From Georgenia_B sunbinii (GTDB lineage Bacteria > Actinomycetota > Actinomycetes > Actinomycetales > Actinomycetaceae): a stretch of DNA of 64,000 bases. Positions 46,432 to 52,780 of this stretch are shown here, in pieces. Below the pieces are notes generated by a model. It saw only the letters and a program-made list of their open reading frames with translations. It did no database searches and was not told the DNA's origin. Positions within the stretch are counted from its first letter, which is position 1. Every line of letters begins with the position of its first letter. The stretch lies in NCBI RefSeq assembly GCF_036421855.1, contig NZ_JAZGOK010000001.1; one strand, 5' to 3'. The translations under genes were made by a program, and so were the position numbers.

Positions 46432-47661
46432 ATGACCGCCTTGGCCGACGCCGTCCTGCCCCTGATCCGCACCCGCGAGGACCTGCATCGCTGGAGCACC
46501 GCGAACCGGCACGGGGCGCGGATGCACGAGGCCGTCGACACTCTGGTGGATGCCGCGGCCACCGCCGATCCGGCGGAGCTCTACACCGTGACCCATCGCG
46601 CGCTCGCGTCTGCGATCAAGGTCATCGCACGGTCCGACGACTCCAGCGGGATCATCGGCGACGCCTGCCGCCGCCTCCTCGGGCTCCATCCTCAGGCAGC
46701 GGCAGCCGCGGACGTTGCGCCGGCCAGGCTCGTGGACTGGATGATCAAGTTCCAGTTCGACGGCGACGTCGACTACTTCGAGCTCGACCCGGTCGCCTAC
46801 GCGCCGGCCTTGGGTGCGACCGGAATGGTCTCCTACCGCGCCAGGCTGGCGGCGGTCGAAGCAGGCCTGGGGTCCCGCCCGTCGACGGCCGGTCGCTGGA
46901 CGTCGGAGCACAGCCACGAGTGGTTCGTCCTGGACTGGAACGCCAAGCGGCTCGCGGTGCTGGACCACGACGTCGATGCCATCGTGCGGACCCACGCGAA
47001 GGATCGGCGGGTCGCTGCCTGGCTGCACGACGCAGCCAGGGCCTTCGCGGAGATCGGCGAGCCCGGGCACGCGATCGACTGGGCCCGGCAGGCTCTCGAC
47101 ACCGGGCCGCAGCACCAGTCCCTCGCGGCTGCCGACTACTGGTGCACGCTGTTGCAGGAGCACCGTCCCGAGCACGTCCTCGACGCCCGCCTGCTGATCT
47201 TCCGTCGCTGGCCAACCTCGGCCACCGCCGCATCCCTCCATCGCGCGGCCGGCGTCACGTGGCCGGAACTTCACGACGAGGTACTCACCGCCCTTGCCGA
47301 CAGCCCCCGGGAAGCCGTCGGCTTCACCCTGCGGACCCTCGAGAACGTCCAGCACGCCTGGGAGCTCGCCCACTCGCTCGATCTGCAGGACGACCGCACC
47401 TGGGCTGATCTCACCGCCGCCTACGAGAAGATCGACCCGCTCGCTGTCCTCCCCGTGCTCACCGAGCTGGTCGAGAACGACCTCACCGTGGCAGACGCGA
47501 GGAACTACCGGAGCGCCGCACGCCGGCTCGCCCACATGCGCAGGCTCGTCCACGGAACGGCCAGGTCGGACGAGATCGACACCCTCGTCGCAGAGATCCG
47601 CGAGGCTCACCGGCGACGTCCGCGCCTCCAGCAGGAGCTCGATCGCGCCGGCCTGCCGTGA
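46432..47661 (+). CDS. DUF6880-like protein of unknown function
   Basis: 409 residues, soluble and alpha-helical. The centre reads like TPR-type helices (EPGHAIDWARQALDTG) and the C-terminal end ARRLAHMRRL...EIREAHRRRPRLQQELDRAGL is typical of DUF6880 and of the helical half of SWIM zinc-finger proteins; the SWIM motif itself is absent. No function known. Stands alone, divergent from the ABC-F gene. Confidence 0.6.
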   Translation: MTALADAVLPLIRTREDLHRWSTANRHGARMHEAVDTLVDAAATADPAELYTVTHRALASAIKVIARSDDSSGIIGDACRRLLGLHPQAAAAADVAPARLVDWMIKFQFDGDVDYFELDPVAYAPALGATGMVSYRARLAAVEAGLGSRPSTAGRWTSEHSHEWFVLDWNAKRLAVLDHDVDAIVRTHAKDRRVAAWLHDAARAFAEIGEPGHAIDWARQALDTGPQHQSLAAADYWCTLLQEHRPEHVLDARLLIFRRWPTSATAASLHRAAGVTWPELHDEVLTALADSPREAVGFTLRTLENVQHAWELAHSLDLQDDRTWADLTAAYEKIDPLAVLPVLTELVENDLTVADARNYRSAARRLAHMRRLVHGTARSDEIDTLVAEIREAHRRRPRLQQELDRAGLP

Positions 47662-47673
47662 AACGGCGGTTCC

Positions 47674-47786
47674 CACAGCAGACTTGTCGCCGAGAGCAGG
47701 ATTATCAACGGTGGACAATCCCGCTCTCGGCGAGGGGTGGGGTGGGGTGGCGAGAGAGGGGGTGTCGCCGAGAGGCGACGTAGCCA
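47674..47786. repeat. Repeat locus C: 18-base units with compensatory GAGAGC/GCTCTC stem
   Basis: Direct units 47674-47691 and 47692-47709, inverted unit 47711-47728, and a degraded unit 47769-47786 followed by CCAGGACTGAGCA, matching the end of locus B. The stem here is GAGAGC with GCTCTC where A and B have GACAGC with GCTGTC. Between lies an array of G runs GGGGTGGGGTGGGGTGG (47,733-47,749) and a later GGGGG. Lies between a plus-strand gene and the tRNA fragment on the minus strand. Confidence 0.88.
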
Positions 47787-47806
47787 CCAGGACTGAGCAG
47801 GAATGA

Positions 47807-47850
47807 GAAAGACCCCCTCACCTGCATTGCTGCAAGTGAGGGGGTCTTTC
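47807..47850. terminator. Bidirectional intrinsic terminator downstream of the tRNA site
   Basis: GAAAGACCCCCTCAC (47807-47821) pairs perfectly with 47836-47850, 15 bp, with a 14-base loop. The A-rich and T-rich ends of the stem (GAAAG/CTTTC) are all that resembles the U-tract. It lies two bases beyond the CCA end of the tRNA fragment, the expected place for the original tRNA terminator. Confidence 0.85.
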
Positions 47851-47852
47851 CT

Positions 47853-47893
47853 TGGTAGCGGGGGGAGGATTTGAACCTCCGACCTCCGGGTTA
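47853..47893 (-). other. attL: orphan 3' half of a tRNA, probably initiator tRNA-Met
   Basis: On the minus strand this reads TAA of an anticodon loop, stem strand CCCGG, variable AGGTC, T arm GGAGG-TTCAAAT-CCTCC, acceptor strand CCCCGCT, A and CCA. No matching 5' half (D arm or AGCGGGG-like acceptor strand) exists on the right, so the tRNA is cut here. TAACCCGG and CCCCGCTACCA match initiator tRNA-Met best; the anticodon itself is not included. The complete tRNA should be rebuilt at the right end of the prophage, outside the window. Confidence 0.8.
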
Positions 47894-48055
47894 GCGCGAC
47901 GGCGTACAACACAGCGCGTCCGGCAACGCTGCGCCACGCCTGAAACCGCACCACCGCGCGGAAGCATGGCCCCCTGCGGCCGACTCGGGATTCTGTCCCG
48001 TCGTCTAGCCGTTGTGTTTCCGGTGAGTAAACGTGGGGCCACCCACCCACAGCCG

Positions 48056-48069
48056 CACGCGGCCGCGTG
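48056..48069. promoter_or_regulatory. 14-base perfect palindrome upstream of the phage HTH gene
   Basis: CACGCGGCCGCGTG, perfectly self-complementary, 42 bases before the HTH start and next to a TAGCCT that could be a -10 box. A candidate operator for excisionase control. The rest of 47,894-48,055 holds no gene that I can see. Confidence 0.4.
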
Positions 48070-48111
48070 TAGCCTGGGAACGTCAGCACGGACCACCCCG
48101 AAGGAGCCCCG

Positions 48112-48321
48112 ATGACCACCGGCCCGCTGCTCTTCCTCTCGCGCGCCCAGCTCGCCGCGCGCATCGGCGTCAAGCCCGACACCCTCAACCGCTACACACT
48201 CCCCGAGCCCGACGCGATCATCGGCCGCGGCACCGCAGCCGAGCGCCCCGGCTGGCTCGAGGCCACCGTCGACTCGTGGAACGCGGCCCGCCCCGGTACG
48301 AGCCGCCGCCGCGCCGGCTAG
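48112..48321 (+). CDS. Small helix-turn-helix protein, AlpA/excisionase-like
   Basis: 69 residues: FLSRAQLAARIGVKPDTLNRYTLPEPDAIIGRG...PGWLEATVDSWNAARPG. The winged-helix pattern (L-S-x-A-x-L-A-x-x-x-G-V-x-x-x-T-L then P-x-P-D, and a closing W) is that of AlpA/MerR-like excisionases that bend att DNA. Position beside attL supports an excision role. GAAGGAG precedes ATG 48112. Confidence 0.75.
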   Translation: MTTGPLLFLSRAQLAARIGVKPDTLNRYTLPEPDAIIGRGTAAERPGWLEATVDSWNAARPGTSRRRAG

Positions 48322-48334
48322 CCCAGGGACGACG

Positions 48335-48366
48335 AATAGGGCCCCACCCGTAGGTGGGGCCCTATT
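48335..48366. terminator. Bidirectional terminator between HTH and holin genes
   Basis: AATAGGGCCCCACC pairs perfectly with GGTGGGGCCCTATT (14 bp) around the tetraloop CGTA. It sits between the ends of two convergent genes and ends the late operon. Confidence 0.9.
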
Positions 48367-48382
48367 GCGCTCCGTCCGGCCG

Positions 48383-48664
48383 TCAGCCGGCCGCAGGCGC
48401 GATCGGCTCGGGGGTCGCGCCCGGCTCGCCGGCCACGAACTTAGGCCGCGCGAGCGACAGCACGAGCGACGCGAACGCGCCGCCGGCGAACGAGCCGCCG
48501 ATCGTCAGCCAGTCGAGCGTGAACGCGTTCAGCACCTCCGCCGTCTCGCCGTCGACCGCGCCAGCCGTGACACCGACGCCGACGACGAGCCCGACGAACT
48601 GCGCACCGGTAGCGATCGCGCGCTCCGCTGCACCCTTCCAGAACTTACGGGTCGCGTAGATCAT
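48383..48664 (-). CDS. Phage holin (r1t-like)
   Basis: 93 residues: KFWKGAAERAIATGAQFVGLVVG followed by a hydrophobic segment, a short acidic loop, and a second one (WLTIGGSFAGGAFASLVLSLA). FWK-x-AAERA is the start of r1t-type actinophage holins. Forms membrane holes that release the endolysin. Start overlaps the endolysin stop by four bases. Confidence 0.88.
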   Translation of the reverse strand: MIYATRKFWKGAAERAIATGAQFVGLVVGVGVTAGAVDGETAEVLNAFTLDWLTIGGSFAGGAFASLVLSLARPKFVAGEPGATPEPIAPAAG

Positions 48665-49506
48665 GCGGCCTCCTCGATCGCGGCGACGCTCGCGGCGAAC
48701 TTGTCGGCGTCGAACGCCTCACCACCGCCGGCCGTGGCCGCCCATGCGCCGGCGAGCGACTGCACGAGCGCCAGGAGCGCCTTGGTGTCCTGCATCGTGG
48801 TGACGGCGACGCCCCGCAGGTCGGTGTTCGGGGTCTTGGGGTGCTTGTCGCCCAGGATCGCCACGCGGATGCGCTCGACGTCCGTGCCAGACAAGCCGGG
48901 CACCTCCGCGAGCTTGCCGACGACGAGCTCGGCGGCCGCGACCACCTCCTCACGGAACGCGAGGTGCAGTGCCCGGTTCGACCGCTCGGTGTCCTGCCGG
49001 ATCAGCTCGCCAACGTTCTTGGTGGTCTGCTTGACGACGTTTTCCGCGTGCCGGGACGCGTCCTTGTTGGTGAAACTCACGCCGGTGTTCTCCTTGTCTG
49101 TCGAAGTGGAGGACGGGGCCCACACGGTTCGGCCGTGGTAGTCCTCCGTCCATCCGAGCGGGGTCATGCCCCACGCCCGGGTCAGGTCCGCGATGCGCAC
49201 CTTGCCGATCGCGCCGCCCGGGCCGACCGAGGTACTGATGCAGTACCCGCCGCCCACCGAGAGTGCGACGTGGCCGAGCCCGTAGTTCTTGTTCGCGGGG
49301 TGAAGCCGCCAGAACACCGGCACGCCAGCCGGTGCCTCGTTCACGTTCGAGTGCCGGCGCTTCGTCGCGCTCCACGCGAGCAGCGCCGAGCTGTACCGGG
49401 CCGGGAAGCCGAAGCTCTGCCGGACGAACTTCTCGCACCACCCCGCTAGCGAGCGGGCACCGATCATGCCGGTGGCGTACGCGATGCGCGTGCTCACGAT
49501 GTTCAC
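48661..49506 (-). CDS. Phage endolysin with CHAP-like amidase/peptidase domain
   Basis: 281 residues from GTG 49506. The N-terminal 125 residues carry a Cys-His peptidase pattern: Cys in LAGWCEKFVRQSF and His in GLGHVALSVGGGYCIST. The C-terminal part is helical (DTERSNRALHLAFREEVVAAAELVVGKL), shared with other actinophage lysins, probably for wall attachment or oligomerisation. Its start overlaps the stop of the 41-residue gene upstream (GTGA). Confidence 0.85.
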   Translation of the reverse strand: MNIVSTRIAYATGMIGARSLAGWCEKFVRQSFGFPARYSSALLAWSATKRRHSNVNEAPAGVPVFWRLHPANKNYGLGHVALSVGGGYCISTSVGPGGAIGKVRIADLTRAWGMTPLGWTEDYHGRTVWAPSSTSTDKENTGVSFTNKDASRHAENVVKQTTKNVGELIRQDTERSNRALHLAFREEVVAAAELVVGKLAEVPGLSGTDVERIRVAILGDKHPKTPNTDLRGVAVTTMQDTKALLALVQSLAGAWAATAGGGEAFDADKFAASVAAIEEAA

Positions 49507-49628
49507 GGCCCACCGTCCTCTCCGGGCTCGTCGTGCCGGTCGACCTCGTGGTCGAACCTCTCGATCTGGTCGAGCTCGAGGGCCGGCACGCCCGGTGCCT
49601 GGTCCTCATCGATCGGTCGTTCTGTCAC
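49503..49628 (-). CDS. 41-residue acidic phage protein
   Basis: GTG 49628 to TGA 49503, preceded by a very strong AGGAAGGAGG site five bases upstream. It reads MTERPIDEDQAPGVPALELD and continues with an acidic, His/Asp-rich end. Coupled to the endolysin by GTGA overlap. No family recognised; reality is supported by the ribosome site and the overlap. Confidence 0.7.
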   Translation of the reverse strand: MTERPIDEDQAPGVPALELDQIERFDHEVDRHDEPGEDGGP

Positions 49629-49655
49629 TACTGCCTCCTTCCTGGCATGGCAAAA

Positions 49656-49680
49656 CCCCCGGCCCAAGTCGGGTCGGGGG
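49656..49680. terminator. Hairpin before the lysis genes
   Basis: CCCCCGGCCC-AAGTC-GGGTCGGGGG forms a 10-bp stem (one G-U pair) between the DUF2746-like gene and the lysis cassette. Could terminate or attenuate transcription into the lysis genes. Confidence 0.6.
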
Positions 49681-49728
49681 CTCAGATTGGAGCGGCGCGT
49701 GTCAGTCGTCGCGGCGCAGCGGGCAGAC

Positions 49729-50124
49729 CTACTCGCGGCCGTCGAGCTCGCGCTGGATCATCTCCGGCAACTCTCGCCGCAGCAGCGACAGCTCGCGCTC
49801 CCGCTCCCGCACGGCTACCGCCAACGCCCGGTCGGCGGCCTCCGCTTTGCGGTCGAGCGCCTGCTCGTGATGCCGATCCGCCTCGGTCAGGTCCTGCAAC
49901 CACGACACGGCGCGGTCGAGCTTGCGGCCGATGCCGTGGATGAGTCCGCGGGTCGCGGTGAGCTCATCGCGCAGGTTCGGATACTCGTCGGCCAGATGGT
50001 CGTTCTCGACCTGCTCGCGCGACGCCTTCGTGTCTGCCTCGATCCGCTTCAACTTCCGGTTGCCGACGATCGCGACCAGGACGAGCGCGACGCCGTTCAC
50101 CAGCGCAGCAAGCACGTCAGTCAT
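49729..50124 (-). CDS. DUF2746-like phage protein
   Basis: 131 residues: one N-terminal membrane helix (about 5-22), then a coiled coil with EQVENDHLADEYPNLRDEL, close to the DUF2746 family found next to lysin genes in mycobacteriophages and relatives. Possibly a spanin-like or holin-regulating factor; not established. Confidence 0.7.
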   Translation of the reverse strand: MTDVLAALVNGVALVLVAIVGNRKLKRIEADTKASREQVENDHLADEYPNLRDELTATRGLIHGIGRKLDRAVSWLQDLTEADRHHEQALDRKAEAADRALAVAVRERERELSLLRRELPEMIQRELDGRE

Positions 50125-50178
50125 GACCGGCCCCCTCTGCGGTGACGGGGCCCCAGCGCCTCGAGGTACGGCACCGGG

Positions 50179-50370
50179 TCACCCCTCAGCGGCGGCCGCG
50201 TCGTCCGGCGCGGCACGTCGCTCAAGTTCCGCGATGCGTTCCTTGTTCCGCTCGTCGAGCTCGCGCAACGCGTCGACCTCAGCGCGCGCGATCGCGAGCC
50301 TCATCTCGAGATCCGCGTTCCGCTGCGCCATGCTCGTCGCTACGTTCCGGATGACCGTCTCAGCCTGCAT
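50179..50370 (-). CDS. Short coiled-coil phage protein
   Basis: 63 residues, predicted coiled coil almost throughout (ADLEMRLAIARAEVDALRELDERNKERIAELERR). Start overlaps the end of the next gene upstream by 11 bases. No family recognised. Confidence 0.6.
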   Translation of the reverse strand: MQAETVIRNVATSMAQRNADLEMRLAIARAEVDALRELDERNKERIAELERRAAPDDAAAAEG

Positions 50371-50848
50371 CGTTCCCCGCTCCCTCGTTCTCGATCAGTC
50401 GCCACCCGGCCGGGTGCGCAACCGGATTCCACGCGTTGCCATCGATCAGCGATTCCCACAGCCGGCCCTCGTAGGTCACGCGGTCCCCGGTGTTGTAGGC
50501 GTCGTGAGCGCCGGTCGGCTGCACCCACTCGGGGACCGCGCCGTCGTCGGTGACCTCGCGCCACCCCGACGTGCCCGGCTCCCACACGTTCGCCGGCGTC
50601 AACGATTCCCAGCACCGGCCGGCGTGCTCGACCCGCCACCCTCGCGGGTATGCGTCGTGCCCGCCGGCCGGCTGAGTCCACGGCCCGCCACTCGCCTGCC
50701 CTTCCGCGGCGAGCACGGCCCGCGTGAGCGTGTCCATCTCCGCCGGCGCGTTGTCCAGCAGCTCGCGCCGGTCGACCTCCCGGTCGATCGCCGCCCGCCA
50801 CCCCATGAGCTCGTCGAGCGTCGCCGCTCGCAGTTCGTCGTCGTTCAC
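50360..50848 (-). CDS. Phage protein with two CBM5/12-like carbohydrate-binding repeats
   Basis: 162 residues. After a helical N-terminus (about 1-50), two copies of a 45-residue module: WTQPAGGHDAYPRGWRVEHAGRCWES and WVQPTGAHDAYNTGDRVTYEGRLWES, each followed by N-x-W-x-P. Spaced Trp/Tyr with AY-x-x-G-x-x-V is the carbohydrate-binding module 5/12 pattern. Probably a tail-tip protein that binds the host wall polysaccharide. Confidence 0.75.
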   Translation of the reverse strand: MNDDELRAATLDELMGWRAAIDREVDRRELLDNAPAEMDTLTRAVLAAEGQASGGPWTQPAGGHDAYPRGWRVEHAGRCWESLTPANVWEPGTSGWREVTDDGAVPEWVQPTGAHDAYNTGDRVTYEGRLWESLIDGNAWNPVAHPAGWRLIENEGAGNDAG

Positions 50849-52216
50849 CTATCCCCCTCCGGTCAAAAGACCCATTTGCACAGCGATCCAGTTGATGCCG
50901 TGCGAGTAGATCGTCGTGCCGTCATTGCGCCGCGAGTACAGCTCGAAGTACGTCCGCGTAACCGTCGTGACGTGCGCCGTGTACAGCGACGCGTCCGCCG
51001 TCGCAACGACGATCGGCGGCGCATTGAACCGCCCGGTGTCGAAGTAGACCCGGACCGGGCCGACCAGCGTGTTACCCGCCGGCACCCCCGTGTTGCCGGC
51101 TTCCATCGCCATCGGCAACGGGTTGCCGTTGAGCAGGATCCCCTGGTTCGCCGTCAGGTTCATCACGCCGAACGGCGTGACCTCGACCTGGGCCGGCGTA
51201 GCGCCCGAGCTCCGCGGCGCACGCATGACGAGCGACGTCGTCGGAGTGATCGCGTTCGGGTCGACCCGCGGCGTACCGATCAGCCCCGGCCCACCCGACG
51301 ACGGGTACCAGTAGCCGCCCTGCCCAGGCTCATAGCCCTGGACCCACACACCCCGCTCCGTGGCGGCCAGGTCCGTCCCGGGCTCCGCGTCGATGAACAG
51401 CTCGCCCTCGAACCGGGTCGACCGCATGAGCAGCCCCTCGAACGTGCCACCGACGAACGTGTTACCGACGAACATGTCCGACGTGACGATCAGCGCCGAC
51501 AGGTCGAGCACGTCGATCTGGTCGGCCTTTACCGAGTTCGTCTCGATGCTCCCGCCGTCGATCGTCGTGCGCCCCGGATACGTCCACCCGTTGACACGCG
51601 CCGTCGTGCCGTCATGGGTCGACAGCTTGGCCGGCAGCCCGCTGACCTTGGACTGCGCCAAGGTGGGGATACGAGCAGACGCCAGGGTCCCCGTACTGAT
51701 GCGCGACGCCGGCAGCGACGGGATGCGCGCCGTCCCGAGCGTGCCCGTCCCAATCTTGGACGCCGGCAGACTCTCGATATCGTCCGACTTCCACGGACCC
51801 CCAACCGTCAACGTCGCCACCCGCAGCGACGCCACGAACCCCTCGTCAGCCGCAAAGCTGCCCAGGTCCGCCTCGAGCGCGGTGATCTTGTTCGCCCGGA
51901 ACCACTCGGCGAACACATCGTTGACGGCGATCCGATCCGCGCTCAGCTCGCCCGTGGTGATTCGTTCCGCGTTGAGCTCGATCACGTTCGCCACCGCGGC
52001 AGCGATCGCGTCGACGTTGAGCCGGGCAGTGTTGATCGTGCCCGAGTCGATCACCGACGCGTTGAGCCGGATCACGTTCGCGATCGCCACCGAGAGTTCG
52101 CCCACCGCGATCCGGTCCGCGCCGAGCTCGCCGGCCGTGATCGTGCCGGCGTTGAGCTCGATCACGTCAGCGATCGCCACGGCGAGCTCGTTGACCGCGA
52201 TCCGGCCCGCCCCCAT
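50849..52216 (-). CDS. Tail fibre protein, distal part (after the in-frame stop)
   Basis: 455 residues. Residues about 1-130 continue the 30-residue helical repeats (ITAGELGADRIAVNELAVAIADVIELNA) of the upstream gene; about 130-300 are beta-rich repeats (ASKIGTGTLGTARIPSLPASRISTGTLAS); the C-terminal 120 residues look like a receptor-binding tip. Its ATG (52216) immediately follows the TAG of the upstream frame, in the same reading frame, so the two may have been, or may be made as, one protein. Confidence 0.8.
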   Translation of the reverse strand: MGAGRIAVNELAVAIADVIELNAGTITAGELGADRIAVGELSVAIANVIRLNASVIDSGTINTARLNVDAIAAAVANVIELNAERITTGELSADRIAVNDVFAEWFRANKITALEADLGSFAADEGFVASLRVATLTVGGPWKSDDIESLPASKIGTGTLGTARIPSLPASRISTGTLASARIPTLAQSKVSGLPAKLSTHDGTTARVNGWTYPGRTTIDGGSIETNSVKADQIDVLDLSALIVTSDMFVGNTFVGGTFEGLLMRSTRFEGELFIDAEPGTDLAATERGVWVQGYEPGQGGYWYPSSGGPGLIGTPRVDPNAITPTTSLVMRAPRSSGATPAQVEVTPFGVMNLTANQGILLNGNPLPMAMEAGNTGVPAGNTLVGPVRVYFDTGRFNAPPIVVATADASLYTAHVTTVTRTYFELYSRRNDGTTIYSHGINWIAVQMGLLTGGG

Positions 52217-52780
52217 CTATCCTCTCGTGATGACGCCTGCATCGAGCCTGAGACCTGACGCCAGCGCGACCGCGAGTTCGTCGGTTGCGATCCGGTCCGC
52301 GCCGAGCTCGCCGGCCGTGATCGTGCCGGCGTTGAGCTCGATCACGTCAGCGATCGCCACGGCGAGCTCGTTGACCGCGATCCGGTCCGCCCCCAGCTCG
52401 CCGGCCGTGATGACGCCGGCATCGAGCCTGAGAACGGACGCCAACGCGACCGCGAGCTCGTTGGTTGCGATCCGGTCCGCGCCGAGCTCGCCGGCCGTGA
52501 TCGTGCCGGCGTTGAGCTCGATCACGTCAGCGATCGCCACGGCGAGCTCGTTGACCGCGATCCGGTCCGCCCCCAGCTCGCCGGCCGTGATGCAGCCGGC
52601 ATCGAGCCTGAGAACGGACGCCAACTCGACCGTGAGCTTGTTGGTTGCGAGCCGGTCCGCGTTGAGCGCGCCGGCCGTGATCATGCCGGCGTTTAGCTCG
52701 ATCACGTCAGCGATCGCCACGGCGAGCTCGTTGACCGCGATCCGGTCCGCCCCCAGCTCGCCGGCCGTGATCCACTCCGC
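52081..52780 (-). repeat. 180-base tandem repeats in the tail fibre genes
   Basis: About 3.8 copies of a 180-base unit encoding two alternating 30-residue repeats, one ending AIADVIELNAG and one ending ALASVLRLDAG. Units 52,381-52,560 and 52,561-52,740 are nearly identical; the copy starting at 52,201 differs at about 13 positions within 85 bases, exactly around the TAG/ATG junction. Confidence 0.92.

Noticed and set aside
47853..47960. A complete tRNA gene
   Set aside because: Only the anticodon-loop-to-CCA half is present; the sequence to the right gives no D arm and no strand pairing with CCCCGCT.
48112..48321. Calling the small HTH protein the phage repressor
   Set aside because: Its single short AlpA/MerR-like fold and position at attL fit an excisionase better; repressors of this phage type are longer and stand beside divergent early promoters.
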